From positions 2,620,001-2,684,000 of the forward strand of contig NZ_CP021081.1 in assembly GCF_003444775.1 (NCBI RefSeq): a DNA stretch of 64,000 nucleotides, written 5' to 3'. The notes under the pieces were generated by a model. The model saw nothing but the letters and a program-made list of their open reading frames with translations. It did no database searches and had not been told where the DNA came from. Below are positions 49,481-58,070 of this stretch, piece by piece. A program made the translations under genes and the position numbers. The stretch comes from Deinococcus ficus (GTDB lineage Bacteria; Deinococcota; Deinococci; Deinococcales; Deinococcaceae). Position 1 is the first letter of the stretch. Each line of letters begins with the position of its first letter.

Positions 49481-50958
49481 GCCCGTTCGTTCCGGCGGGC
49501 GTGCAGCGCCGCGCGGGCTTCCTCCGCCTCGATCCAGGCAATCGTCTCGTGCGTGCGTTCCAGGGTGTCCTCGCCGCCCTTCCCGGCCAGCAGGACCGTG
49601 TCGCCCGGCCGCGCGGAGTGGATGGCGTGCCGCAGCGCGTCGCGGCGGTCCGGCAGACTCACGAAGTTCGAGCGGCCCGCCTCCCGCGCCCCGCGCTCCA
49701 TCTCCCGCAGGATGTCCTCCAGCGGCGTGTCGCGGTGGTCCTCCTCGGTGAACACCGCGTGGTCCGCGAGGCGGGTGGCGACCTCGCCCAGCGGGGCGCG
49801 TTTGCCCGGGTCGCGCGGCCCGCCGGCCGAGCCCAGCACCACCCACAGCTGCCCGGCCGTGGTGGCCCGCAGGGTGCCCAGCGCCTTTTCCAGGCTGGGA
49901 GGCGTGTGCGCGAAGTCCACGATCACCCGAACGCCGCTGTGCGGCGCCTCCTCGGGGACCAGTTCCATGCGTCCCGGCACGCCCCGGAAAGACGCCAGGC
50001 CCGCGGCGAGCTGCTCCGGCGTGGCGCCCAGCTCAGCGGCGGCGGCCATGGCGGCCAGCGCGTTCGCCACGTTGAAACGCCCGATCATCGGCAGGGCCGC
50101 GTCAAACTCCCCCAGCGGTGAGCGGACGTGGAAGTGCAGGCCGGTGCTGCGTTCCTCGATGTCCCCGGCCTGCCAGTCGGCAGCGCGGCCCTCGATGCTG
50201 TAGGTGGCCTCGCGGGGCGCCACGCCACGCAGCTGCCCGGTCCAGGGGTCGTCGGCGTTCAGCACCGCGAAGGGCGCGCGCTCCACCAGTTTCTTCTTGT
50301 CCGCGAAGTAGTTCTCCACGGTGCCGTGGAAGTCCAGGTGCTCGCTGGTCAGGTGCGTCCACACCGCCACGTCCCACTCCACCGCCCGGACGCGGTGCAG
50401 CGCCAGGGCGTGACTGCTGGCTTCCAGCACCACCGCCTGCCCGCCCGCCCGCACCAGTTCCCGCAGCGTGTCCTGCACCTGCGGCGCTTCCGGGGTGGTG
50501 AAGTGCGCCGGAAAGTGCCGCAACTCGCCGTCCGGCAGTTCGTAGCCCACGGTGGACAGCAGACCGGTGGGCAGCCCGGCGGCGCGCAGCAGGTGCCGGG
50601 TGATCCAGCTGGTGGTGGTCTTGCCGTCCGTGCCGGTCACGCCCACCACCTTCAGGGCGCGGCTGGGGTGGCCGTGCAGGGCGGCGGCGGCGTCCGCCAG
50701 GGCCGCGCGGGCGTCCGGGACCGTCAGGTACGGCAGCGCGCAGGTCTCGCCGGCCGGGAGGCCCTCGCCGATCACGGCCACCGCGCCCGCCGCCTGCGCC
50801 TGAGGAATGAAGCGGTGCCCGTCGACTTTCGCGCCGCGGATCGCCACGAACGCGTCCCCGGGCTGCACCCAGGCGGCGTTGTGGGTCACGCCGGTCACCT
50901 CCGCGGCGGAGGGTGGGGGGGCGGCATTCAGGGCGGCGGCCAGGTCGGGCAACTGCAT
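49477..50958 (-). CDS. murE: UDP-N-acetylmuramoyl-tripeptide synthetase MurE
   Basis: 493 residues: Mur ligase N-terminal domain, P-loop GTDGKTT (109-115), central domain with the conserved LEASSHAL and the Lys-containing loop, and C-terminal domain. The amino-acid specificity motif, DNPR in diaminopimelate-adding MurE, is replaced by EDHR (residues 406-409). Deinococcus peptidoglycan has ornithine at position 3, so it probably adds L-ornithine to UDP-MurNAc-L-Ala-D-Glu. TACGCT lies 7 nt before ATG 50958, indicating a leaderless start. Not in a dcw cluster here. Confidence 0.92.
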   Translation of the reverse strand: MQLPDLAAALNAAPPPSAAEVTGVTHNAAWVQPGDAFVAIRGAKVDGHRFIPQAQAAGAVAVIGEGLPAGETCALPYLTVPDARAALADAAAALHGHPSRALKVVGVTGTDGKTTTSWITRHLLRAAGLPTGLLSTVGYELPDGELRHFPAHFTTPEAPQVQDTLRELVRAGGQAVVLEASSHALALHRVRAVEWDVAVWTHLTSEHLDFHGTVENYFADKKKLVERAPFAVLNADDPWTGQLRGVAPREATYSIEGRAADWQAGDIEERSTGLHFHVRSPLGEFDAALPMIGRFNVANALAAMAAAAELGATPEQLAAGLASFRGVPGRMELVPEEAPHSGVRVIVDFAHTPPSLEKALGTLRATTAGQLWVVLGSAGGPRDPGKRAPLGEVATRLADHAVFTEEDHRDTPLEDILREMERGAREAGRSNFVSLPDRRDALRHAIHSARPGDTVLLAGKGGEDTLERTHETIAWIEAEEARAALHARRNERA

Positions 50959-51012
50959 GGGCAGCAGCGTATCCCGCCTGGGTCCGGCCGGCGTGAGGGG
51001 GCCCGCCCGGCC

Positions 51013-51636
51013 TCAGCGCAGCAGGGGCAGGCCGAAGCCGTGGGCCTGCACGCGGTCACACACCCAGCGGAAGGCCTGCGGATCGGCCACGAAGTCCAGC
51101 AGGTCGCCGTTCACGCGGATGACGGGGCTGTCGTCGTAACTGCTGACCCACTGGTCGTACAGGCGGTTCAGGCCGCCCAGGTACGCCTCGGGGATGTCCT
51201 GTTCGTACGCGCGGCCGCGCAGGGCGATGCGGTGCTTCAGGGTGGGCAGCGACGCATCGATGTGAATGAGGAGGTCCGGAACGCGCAGGGCCGGCAGCAC
51301 GCCCTGGTACAGGCCCCAGTAGGTGTCCCAGTCGCGCCGTTCCATGTTGCCCTGCTGGTAGAGGTTGCGCGCGAAGATGTTGGCGTCCTCGAACACGGTG
51401 CGGTCCTGAATGACGTAGCGGGCGCCGGTGACGGTGTGCAGGTGCTGCTCCAGCCGCCGGGACAGGAAGTAGATCTGGCTGTGGAAGCTGTAGCGGCGCA
51501 TGTCGGCGTAGAAGTCTTCCAGGTAGGGGTTGTCGGCGTACGGCTCGTACACGGGCCGCAGTCCGTAGCGTTCGCTGAGCATGCGGGTCAGGGTGCTTTT
51601 GCCGCTGCCGATGTTGCCGGAAATGGCGAGGTACAT
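51013..51636 (-). CDS. deoxynucleoside kinase
   Basis: 207 residues of the dNK family: P-loop SGNIGSGKST near the N-terminus, catalytic region EPYADNPYLEDFYAD, DRTVFEDANIFA (DRS/DRT motif) and the lid region RGRAYEQDI. It phosphorylates deoxyadenosine, deoxyguanosine or deoxycytidine. It follows a paralogue on the same strand after a 51-nt gap; the two may divide purine and pyrimidine substrates as in other bacteria with a dNK pair. Confidence 0.9.
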   Translation of the reverse strand: MYLAISGNIGSGKSTLTRMLSERYGLRPVYEPYADNPYLEDFYADMRRYSFHSQIYFLSRRLEQHLHTVTGARYVIQDRTVFEDANIFARNLYQQGNMERRDWDTYWGLYQGVLPALRVPDLLIHIDASLPTLKHRIALRGRAYEQDIPEAYLGGLNRLYDQWVSSYDDSPVIRVNGDLLDFVADPQAFRWVCDRVQAHGFGLPLLR

Positions 51637-51687
51637 GGGATTACCTGCTTGTGCTGCGCGGCCGGCCGGGCCGGGAGGGGGGCGGGG

Positions 51688-52299
51688 TCAGTCGGCGGCC
51701 TGGGTGGCGTGCAGGGCGGCGCGGACCTGTTCCAGGATGGCGCTCTCGTCTTCCGGGCTGGCCACGAAGTCGTACTGCCCGGCCTCGATGGTCAGGAGCG
51801 GCCCGGGGTAGGTGCGGAAATACTCGTCGTAGCGGGCGGTCAGGTCGGCGAGGTAGTCGGCCTTCATGTCGTGCTCGAAGGGCCGGCCGCGTTTGGCGAC
51901 GCGGCGCAGCAGTTCGTCGGTGTCGGTGCGCAGGTACACCACGAGGTCCGGGGTGGGCAGCCGCGGGGAGAGGTGCGCGTACAGGTCCTGGTACAGGCTG
52001 AACTCGGCGTCCTTGAGGTTCATGGCCGCGAAGATGAAGTCCTTGTCGAACAGGTAGTCGCTGACGACGTTCCCGGTAAACAGCCCCGGCTGCGCCAGCG
52101 CCGAGAGCTGCTTGAAACGGGAGAGCAGGAAGAACACCTGCACCTGGAAGGCGTACGCGTCCGGGTTCTCGTAGAAGTGGGCCAGAAAGGGGTTTTCCTC
52201 GACGATTTCCAGGTTCAGTTCCGCGCTGTAGCGGTCGGCGAGGCGCCCAGCGAGACTCGTTTTGCCGACACCGATAGGACCTTCCACGACCACATACAT
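51688..52299 (-). CDS. deoxynucleoside kinase
   Basis: 203 residues, same family as the next gene: P-loop EGPIGVGKTS, EENPFLAHFYENPDAYAFQVQ, SDYLFDKDFIFA and lid RGRPFEHDM. It supports dNTP salvage. TACACT lies 11 nt before ATG 52299, implying a leader of a few nucleotides. The order is this gene then its paralogue. Confidence 0.9.
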   Translation of the reverse strand: MYVVVEGPIGVGKTSLAGRLADRYSAELNLEIVEENPFLAHFYENPDAYAFQVQVFFLLSRFKQLSALAQPGLFTGNVVSDYLFDKDFIFAAMNLKDAEFSLYQDLYAHLSPRLPTPDLVVYLRTDTDELLRRVAKRGRPFEHDMKADYLADLTARYDEYFRTYPGPLLTIEAGQYDFVASPEDESAILEQVRAALHATQAAD

Positions 52300-52390
52300 G
52301 ACTGCCCCCGAGTGTACCCTCCCCCCGCTGCCGGCGGATGGGGAGACCCGGGACGCCCGCTGGGGGGGTTCCCGGGCCGGGGGCAGGGCC

Positions 52391-53533
52391 TTACTGCAGG
52401 GTGCGCTTGAGCAGGGTGACCTTCACGGTCACAGCCTTCTTGTTCCGCCAGAGTTTCAGGGTGACGGTCTGCCCGGGGCGTTTGGCGGCCACGAGGCGGA
52501 TCACGTCGAAGGAGTTGCGCACGCCCTGGCCGTCCACGGCGACGATCACGTCCCCGAGCGCCTGGAACTGCCCGCGGCTGTTGCGCAGGCTGCCGCGCAG
52601 GCCGGCGCGGGCGGCGGCGCTGCCGGCGGGCACCTCGTCCACCAGGGCGCCGCTGCTGCTGGTCAGGCCGGCGAGGCTGCGCAGGGCGGGGTCCAGGCTG
52701 TCCAGGTCCACCAGGGTGGCGCCCAGGCTGCCGCGCTGCGGCACGCCGATCTTCTCCAGGTCGTCCAGGCTCTGCTTGACGAGGTCGCCGGGAATGGCGA
52801 TGCCGATCACGCCGGGCACGAAGCCGTTCGGGGCGGCGTTCGCGTCGGCGACGCCCACGACCAGCCCGCGGGAGTCGAGGAGGGGTCCGCCGCTGTTGCC
52901 CTGCTGGATGCTGGCGGTGGTGAGGAAGTAGCTGCTGATCTCCTGCCCGAGGCCGTCGTCGCGGGGCACGTCGCGGCCGCTGGTCGCGGCGCTGTACACG
53001 CCGGACGCGATGAAGTTCTGGAATTTCAGCGGCGTGCCGATGGTGATGAGTTTCTGCCCGGGAATCAGGCGGGCGCTCTGCCCGAAGGTCAGGGTGCGGG
53101 GGGCGCTGACGCCGGTGACGCGCAGGATGGCGATGTCGATGCCGGGGTCCACGCCCTCGAGTTTGGCGTTCACGCGCCGGCCGTCGTAGAGGGTTACGCT
53201 CAGGGATTCCTGGTCGCGGACGACGTGGTAGTTCGTGACGATCAGGTTCTTCTTGTAGAAAAAGCCCGTACCGGTCTCGACCGGGTCGTCCCCCTGCTGC
53301 AGCACTTCCTTGCGCAGCCGGGCGTCCACGCGCACGACCGCCTGCATGGCGGTGCGGGTGACTTCCACGGTGTTCACCTCGTCGTTGGTGACGAGGGGGC
53401 TGGCGGCGGTGACGCGGCCGGTGACGTACGCGCCGCCCACGGCGGCCGTGACCAGCAGCGCGGCCCCGAGGGCGCGGCGGAGCGGCCCGCCGCGGCCGGT
53501 GCGGGCGCTGCCCTGGGGGCCGGCGGAGGTCAC
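52391..53533 (-). CDS. HtrA/DegP-type S1C serine protease with PDZ domain
   Basis: 380 residues. A membrane anchor or uncleaved signal (LGAALLVTAAVGGAYVTG, near 22-39), an S1C trypsin-like domain with His103 (NYHVV), Asp133 (GIDIAIL) and Ser214 (QGNSGGPL), and one C-terminal PDZ domain (GALVDEVPAGSAAARAGLRG onward). It degrades or refolds damaged envelope proteins. ATG 53533 overlaps the stop of the small FmdB-like gene by 4 nt, so the two are translationally coupled. Confidence 0.9.
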   Translation of the reverse strand: MTSAGPQGSARTGRGGPLRRALGAALLVTAAVGGAYVTGRVTAASPLVTNDEVNTVEVTRTAMQAVVRVDARLRKEVLQQGDDPVETGTGFFYKKNLIVTNYHVVRDQESLSVTLYDGRRVNAKLEGVDPGIDIAILRVTGVSAPRTLTFGQSARLIPGQKLITIGTPLKFQNFIASGVYSAATSGRDVPRDDGLGQEISSYFLTTASIQQGNSGGPLLDSRGLVVGVADANAAPNGFVPGVIGIAIPGDLVKQSLDDLEKIGVPQRGSLGATLVDLDSLDPALRSLAGLTSSSGALVDEVPAGSAAARAGLRGSLRNSRGQFQALGDVIVAVDGQGVRNSFDVIRLVAAKRPGQTVTLKLWRNKKAVTVKVTLLKRTLQ

Positions 53534-53736
53534 TCGCTGCCCTTGCTGCCGGTGTCCTTGGGGCGGCTGTCGGTGACGTAGAAGCCGCTGCCCTTGAAGG
53601 CGATGCCGGGCCGGGCGAGGATCTTCTTGATGGCCACGCCGGTTTCCGGGTGGTGGGTGTGAGGGTCGTCGCGCATGCTCTGGGTGAGTTCGTAGATTTC
53701 GCCGGTGATCAGGTTCTTGTACAGGTACTTGGGCAT
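53530..53736 (-). CDS. FmdB-like protein lacking the zinc cysteines
   Basis: 68 residues. The frame of an FmdB regulatory protein is clear: MPKYLYKN at the start, QSMRDDP in the middle and FKGSGFYVTD at the end, all characteristic of the family. The four cysteines (two CxxC pairs) that normally bind zinc are absent; equivalent positions carry Asn/Thr and His/Thr. It is the first gene before HtrA, overlapping it by 4 nt, with GGAG 8 nt before the ATG. Function unknown; the pairing suggests a role with the protease. Confidence 0.8.
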   Translation of the reverse strand: MPKYLYKNLITGEIYELTQSMRDDPHTHHPETGVAIKKILARPGIAFKGSGFYVTDSRPKDTGSKGSE

Positions 53737-53983
53737 AGGGAGAACTCCAGGGCCCCGGGCGGTGACCCGGGTGGGTCGTGCCGGGGGCGTGGTCGTGGCC
53801 GCGGGGCCGGGCCGGTGGAGTGGGCCAGGAGCGCGGCTTTCTTGCGGGTCATGGTATCGCAGGCGTTTCGTGAGGAAGGTGGGGAAGGTCTATGTGCGGT
53901 GGGTGCCGGCGTGCCCGCCCCACACCCGGTGCGTCCAGCATATCGGGCCGCTTTGGGGTTGGTCTAGACAGTAGATTGGCGGC
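53737..53983. other. 247-bp divergent intergenic region
   Basis: Between the FmdB-like gene (-) and the PLP enzyme gene (+). Apart from the plus-strand TAGATT -10 at 53972-53977 I see no convincing element. Confidence 0.4.
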
Positions 53984-55174
53984 ATGGCTCACGACCTTTC
54001 CGACGCCGGGTTCGGTACCCGTGCCGTGCACGCCGGCCACGCCCTGGACCCCCAGACCGGCGCGCACGCCGTCCCCATCTACGCCACGTCCACCTTCGGG
54101 TACTTCAACGCCGAGCGCGGCGCCCGGCTGTTCGGCCTGGAAGAGTCCGGGTACTTCTACTCCCGCCTGAGCAACCCCACCGTGCACGCCTTCGAGCAGA
54201 AGGTCGCGGCGCTGGAAGGCGCGGGCGCGGCCGTGGCGTTCGGGAGCGGCATGGGCGCGGCCAGCGCCATCTGCCTGAGCTTCCTGAAGGCCGGGGACGA
54301 GGTGGCGTTCGTCGGGCCGCTGTACGGCGGCACCGAGGGCCTGCTGCGGGAAGTCATGAGCGGCTTCGGCGTGACCACCGTGGAGGCCGCCGACCTCGAC
54401 GAACTGCGGCGCGTGGTGAACGAAAAAACGCGGCTGGTGTGGCTGGAAACGCCCACCAACCCCACCCTGCGGATCGTGGACCTGCAGGCCGCCGCCGGGA
54501 TCGCGCACGCGGCAGGCGCGCTGGTGGTCGTGGACAACACCTTCAGCACGCCGTACCTGACCCGCCCGCTGGACCTGGGCGCGGACCTCGTGATGCACTC
54601 CGCCACCAAATACCTCAGCGGGCACGGGGACGTGGTCGCCGGCGTGGTCGCGTGCAGCGAGGAGCACAGCGCGCCGCTGCGCCTGCACGGCCTGCGGCAC
54701 GGCGGCGCGGTGCTGGGGCCCTTCGAGGCGTACCTGCTGATCCGCGGCATGAAAACCCTGCCGCTGCGCATGGACGCCCACTGCAAAGGCGCCCACGCCC
54801 TGGCGCTGGCGGTGCAGGACCACCCGGCCGTACAGGCCATCTACTACCCGGGTCTGCCCGGGCACGCCGGGCACGACGTGGCCGCCCGGCAGATGAACGG
54901 GAAGTTCGGTGGGCTGGTCAGCCTGGACCTGGGCAGCCGCGAGGCGGCCTTCGCGTTCCTGAACGCCCTGACGCTGTTCACGCAGGCGGTCAGCCTGGGC
55001 GACGTGGAGAGCCTGTCCAGCCACCCCGCCAGCACCACCCACCAGCTGCTCGGCGAGGAAACGCTGGCCCGCCAGGGCATCACCCCGGGCCTGGTGCGCC
55101 TGTCGGTGGGCGTGGAGGACGCCGAGGACCTGATCGCGGACGTGAGGCAGGCCCTGGACGCCGCGCGCGCCTGA
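53984..55174 (+). CDS. Cys/Met-metabolism PLP enzyme (O-acetylhomoserine sulfhydrylase or methionine gamma-lyase type)
   Basis: 396 residues of the transsulfuration family: YSRLSNPT (phosphate cup), LYGGTEGLL, VWLETPTNPTLRIVD, DNTFSTPYLTRPL, and PLP Lys209 in SATKYLSGHGD. Members include cystathionine gamma-synthase, cystathionine gamma-lyase, methionine gamma-lyase and O-acetylhomoserine sulfhydrylase; the sequence does not decide among them by eye. TAGATT (53972-53977), 6 nt before the ATG, gives a leaderless start. There is no SAM riboswitch upstream. A terminator follows. Confidence 0.85.
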   Translation: MAHDLSDAGFGTRAVHAGHALDPQTGAHAVPIYATSTFGYFNAERGARLFGLEESGYFYSRLSNPTVHAFEQKVAALEGAGAAVAFGSGMGAASAICLSFLKAGDEVAFVGPLYGGTEGLLREVMSGFGVTTVEAADLDELRRVVNEKTRLVWLETPTNPTLRIVDLQAAAGIAHAAGALVVVDNTFSTPYLTRPLDLGADLVMHSATKYLSGHGDVVAGVVACSEEHSAPLRLHGLRHGGAVLGPFEAYLLIRGMKTLPLRMDAHCKGAHALALAVQDHPAVQAIYYPGLPGHAGHDVAARQMNGKFGGLVSLDLGSREAAFAFLNALTLFTQAVSLGDVESLSSHPASTTHQLLGEETLARQGITPGLVRLSVGVEDAEDLIADVRQALDAARA

Positions 55175-55189
55175 GCGGCCCCCTGACCT

Positions 55190-55222
55190 GGCCCGGAGGA
55201 CCGCGGTTCTCCGGGCCTCTTC
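55190..55222 (+). terminator. terminator of the PLP enzyme gene
   Basis: GGCCCGGAG (55190-55198), a 10-nt loop, CTCCGGGCC (55209-55217), then TCTTC. It begins 15 nt after the stop and separates this gene from the glmS leader. Confidence 0.7.
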
Positions 55223-55272
55223 ACGCCGGGTTCACCTGATGAGGCAGTCACTCACCTGAGCATGGAAGCTGC

Positions 55273-55278
55273 TATGCT
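55273..55278 (+). promoter_or_regulatory. -10 box for the glmS leader transcript
   Basis: TATGCT preceded by GCTGC. Transcription from about 55285 would produce a roughly 325-nt leader carrying the ribozyme. No clear -35 is seen. Confidence 0.5.
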
Positions 55279-55283
55279 CCGCC

Positions 55284-55307
55284 GTGAACCTCTGGTGTCA
55301 GGTTCAC
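55284..55307 (+). repeat. stem-loop at the 5' end of the glmS leader
   Basis: GTGAACCT (55284-55291) and AGGTTCAC (55300-55307) form a perfect 8-bp stem with an 8-nt loop at the predicted transcript start, directly before the ribozyme. It may stabilise or insulate the leader. Confidence 0.6.
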
Positions 55308-55314
55308 ACAAACA

Positions 55315-55486
55315 GGGCAGCGCAAGGTCTGCCCGCGACCACCCACCGGAGGGCGCGGACAGAAGACGAGGTGGAAGTGAGCGAGATTCTGCGGATGCTT
55401 CCAGGCCCGGCACGGGCCTACCCGACCTGCCACGGCAGGTGAAGCGCGGCGATAACCCCCACGGCGACGTGGGCATAAGGCCGCGC
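55315..55486 (+). ncRNA. glmS ribozyme (glucosamine-6-phosphate-activated)
   Basis: The region matches the glmS ribozyme core: GCGCAAGGTCT near the 5' end, then GACGAGGTGGAAG, GAGCGAGATTCTGCGGATGC and TTCCAGG, and a 3' part with nested hairpins (GCGCGGC at 55444-55450 pairing with GCCGCGC at 55480-55486, enclosing CCCAC/GTGGG). By family comparison cleavage falls between A55319 and G55320. It lies in the leader of glmS, where it belongs. When GlcN6P accumulates the mRNA is cut and destabilised, lowering GlmS production. Boundaries are approximate. Confidence 0.88.
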
Positions 55487-55608
55487 AGTGACCGTCAAAT
55501 CCATTCAGGCACCGCGTTCCACACGGCGATATGCTGTGCGGACCAGACGTTCACGCCGCCCGCCCGGACAGCCCGTCCGGGGCGCGCCTACACGTCGCAG
55601 GAGTCACT

Positions 55609-57429
55609 ATGTGCGGAATTGTTGGGTACATCGGTCCGAAACAGGCGCAGGAGGTCCTCATCTCCGGCCTGAGCAAGCTCGAATACCGCGGGTACGACAG
55701 CGCCGGCGTCGCCATCGGCGACGGCGCCTGCATCACCGTGAAGAAAAAAGCCGGGAAGCTCGCCAACCTCAGCGGCGAACTCGCAGCGCAGCCGCTCGCC
55801 GGCACCATGGGCATCGGGCACACCCGCTGGGCCACCCACGGCCTGCCGAACGACACCAACAGCCACCCCCACGCCACCGAGGACGGCCAGATCGTCATCG
55901 TCCACAACGGCATCATCGAGAACTACCTCAGCCTCAAAGAAGGCCTGATGGGCCGCGGCCACACCTTCAAAAGCGAAACCGACAGCGAGGTCCTCGCCCA
56001 CCTGATCGAGGAAGCCTACCAGGGCGACCTGGAAGGCGCCGTGCGCACGGCCCTCTCGCAGGTGCGCGGCGCGTACGGCATCGTCGTCACGCACGTCAAC
56101 CACCGCGAGATCGTCGCCGCCCGCACCGTCAGCCCCCTCGTGATGGGCGTCGGCGAGGGCGAGATGTTCCTCGCCAGCGACGTGCCCGCCCTGCTCGCCT
56201 ACACCCGCAAGATGGTCTTCCTGCACGACGGCGACATGGTCGTACTGAACGACGACGGCTACCGCGTCACCGACCTCGCCGGCACCGCACTCCAGCGCCC
56301 CGTCGAAACCATCGAATGGGACGCCGAAGCCGCCGAGAAGGGCGGGTTCGACACGTACATGCTCAAGGAAGTCTACGAGCAGCCCCAGGCCCTCACGAAC
56401 ACCCTGATAGGCCGCCTGCACGACGAAACCGGCGAGGTCAATCTCGACATCAACCTCGACCCCGCCAGCTTCAAACGCATCAGCATCATCGCCTGCGGCA
56501 CTGCCTTCTACGCCGGGCTCGTCGGCGAGTACCTGATCGAACAGCTCGCCCGCATCCCCGTGGAATGCGACGTCGCCAGCGAGTACCGCTACCGCGACCC
56601 CCTCGTCAGCGAGAACACCCTCGCCATCGTCGTCTCCCAGTCCGGCGAGACCATCGACACCCTCGAAGCGCTGCGCGAAGCGAAAAAAGGCGGCGCGAAA
56701 ACCCTCGGCGTGATCAACGCCAAGGGCAGCAGCATGACCCGCGAACTCGACGACACCCTCTACATCCACGCCGGCCCCGAAATCGGCGTGGCCAGCACCA
56801 AGGCGTACACGTCCATGGTCAGCGCCTTCCTGCTGCTCGCCCTGTGGCTCGGCCGCGCCCGCGGCACCATCAGCGGCGAGGAAGGCGCCGAACTGCTGCA
56901 CGCCACCCGCGAACTGCCCCGCCTCGTCGAGGAAGCCCTGGCGGAAGCGCGCGTCGAGCAGATCAAACGCGTCGCCGAGAAATACCACCAGGCCCGCGAC
57001 TACCTGTTCCTGGGCCGCGGCGTGAACAGCCCCACCGCCTACGAAGGCGCCCTGAAACTCAAGGAAATCAGCTACATCCACGCCGAAGCGTACGCGGCCG
57101 GCGAGATGAAACACGGCCCCATCGCCCTGATCGACAGCAACCTGCCCGTCGTGGTCGTCGCCACCGAAAGCCGCCTGCTGGAAAAAACCATCAGCAACGT
57201 CCAGGAAGTCCGCGCCCGCGGCGGCAAGGTCATCCTGATCCTCTCCGACGGCGACACCGAAAACGCCCAGCACGCCGACGACGTCATCTACGTCCCCCGC
57301 GCCCACGAGATGGTCTCCCCCGTCGTGAACGCCGTCGCCATGCAGCTCCTCGCCTACTTCACCGCCACCGCCCTCGGCAAGGACGTGGACAAACCCCGCA
57401 ACCTCGCCAAGAGCGTCACCGTCGAATAA
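55609..57429 (+). CDS. glmS: glutamine-fructose-6-phosphate aminotransferase
   Basis: 606 residues. N-terminal class II glutaminase with Cys2 nucleophile (MCGIVGYIG), GIGHTRWATHG and VHNGIIENY; then two SIS domains (ACGTAFYAGLVGEYLIE, SQSGETIDTLEAL) and the C-terminus KSVTVE. It converts fructose-6-phosphate and glutamine to GlcN6P, the first step toward UDP-GlcNAc and peptidoglycan. CAGGAG lies 5 nt before ATG 55609. The upstream ribozyme provides feedback control. A 15-bp terminator follows. Confidence 0.97.
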   Translation: MCGIVGYIGPKQAQEVLISGLSKLEYRGYDSAGVAIGDGACITVKKKAGKLANLSGELAAQPLAGTMGIGHTRWATHGLPNDTNSHPHATEDGQIVIVHNGIIENYLSLKEGLMGRGHTFKSETDSEVLAHLIEEAYQGDLEGAVRTALSQVRGAYGIVVTHVNHREIVAARTVSPLVMGVGEGEMFLASDVPALLAYTRKMVFLHDGDMVVLNDDGYRVTDLAGTALQRPVETIEWDAEAAEKGGFDTYMLKEVYEQPQALTNTLIGRLHDETGEVNLDINLDPASFKRISIIACGTAFYAGLVGEYLIEQLARIPVECDVASEYRYRDPLVSENTLAIVVSQSGETIDTLEALREAKKGGAKTLGVINAKGSSMTRELDDTLYIHAGPEIGVASTKAYTSMVSAFLLLALWLGRARGTISGEEGAELLHATRELPRLVEEALAEARVEQIKRVAEKYHQARDYLFLGRGVNSPTAYEGALKLKEISYIHAEAYAAGEMKHGPIALIDSNLPVVVVATESRLLEKTISNVQEVRARGGKVILILSDGDTENAQHADDVIYVPRAHEMVSPVVNAVAMQLLAYFTATALGKDVDKPRNLAKSVTVE

Positions 57430-57442
57430 CAGCAGGAATCAG

Positions 57443-57484
57443 CGAAACCGCCCGAGTCAGAGAACTCGGGCGGTTTCGGCTTGA
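57443..57484 (+). terminator. terminator of glmS
   Basis: CGAAACCGCCCGAGT (57443-57457) pairs perfectly with ACTCGGGCGGTTTCG (57464-57478) over a 6-nt loop, followed by GCTTG. It lies between glmS and the opposed lipoprotein gene and could serve both. Confidence 0.8.
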
Positions 57485-57505
57485 TGAACTTCCTTCGGTG
57501 GGTCC

Positions 57506-58009
57506 TCAGCGGCCCCGGGCAACGAGCGTGAGGTCCTTCGAGTTCACGAAGGCGCGCAGCAAGCTGTCCTCGATCCGCCCCGTGTTGACGTTGCCGTCCG
57601 TGGTCGTGGCCGTCACCCTCACCTTCAGGAGCTTCCCGCCGATGGGTTGGGAATCCCACAGCACCTCCACGGTGTGCCCGGTCGCGGCATTCACGGAACG
57701 CCAGTGCGCGCGCATATGCATGGGGGCGTCTTTCTCGCCAATCCGGGTCATGCTGTCCGCCCCGTCAGGAAAGCTGAACCGTTCGTAGCCGGCGGGGAGT
57801 CCCGTGTCGAAGCTCTGAAAGATCATCAGCACGGAAATCAGGGAGAACCCCCGGATCCCCGTCATCTGTTCAGGGGCCAGTGTGGAATTTGACAGCGCCG
57901 CGTTTGGCGAGATCTCAACGATCACTTCGTTCGGGGCGGGTTTGGGGCCGGTGTAGGTGGGGGCGCAGGCGCTGAGGAGCAGGGCGGTGCTCAGGAGGGC
58001 TTTCTTCAC
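57506..58009 (-). CDS. lipoprotein of unknown function
   Basis: 167 residues from GTG 58009. Signal MKKALLSTALLLSAC with a lipobox Cys15 marks a lipid-anchored protein; the mature part is beta-rich (VEVLWDSQPIGGKLLKVRVT). No family recognised. TACGCT, 6 nt before the GTG, supports the start and a leaderless transcript. Downstream of the pyruvate dehydrogenase E2 gene on the same strand but with its own promoter. Confidence 0.75.
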   Translation of the reverse strand: MKKALLSTALLLSACAPTYTGPKPAPNEVIVEISPNAALSNSTLAPEQMTGIRGFSLISVLMIFQSFDTGLPAGYERFSFPDGADSMTRIGEKDAPMHMRAHWRSVNAATGHTVEVLWDSQPIGGKLLKVRVTATTTDGNVNTGRIEDSLLRAFVNSKDLTLVARGR

Positions 58010-58070
58010 GCGGCAAGCGTACGCCCCCCGGCGGTGACCGGGGGGCGCAGTTGACCTGGGGGCCTCAGCC

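Noticed and set aside
53737..53983. SAM or other sulfur-related riboswitch upstream of the PLP enzyme
   Set aside because: The -10 box lies 6 nt before the ATG, so there is no leader to carry one.
55488..57788. 766-codon Arg/Pro-rich frame over glmS
   Set aside because: Shadow of glmS in another frame; glmS has the full catalytic sequence.
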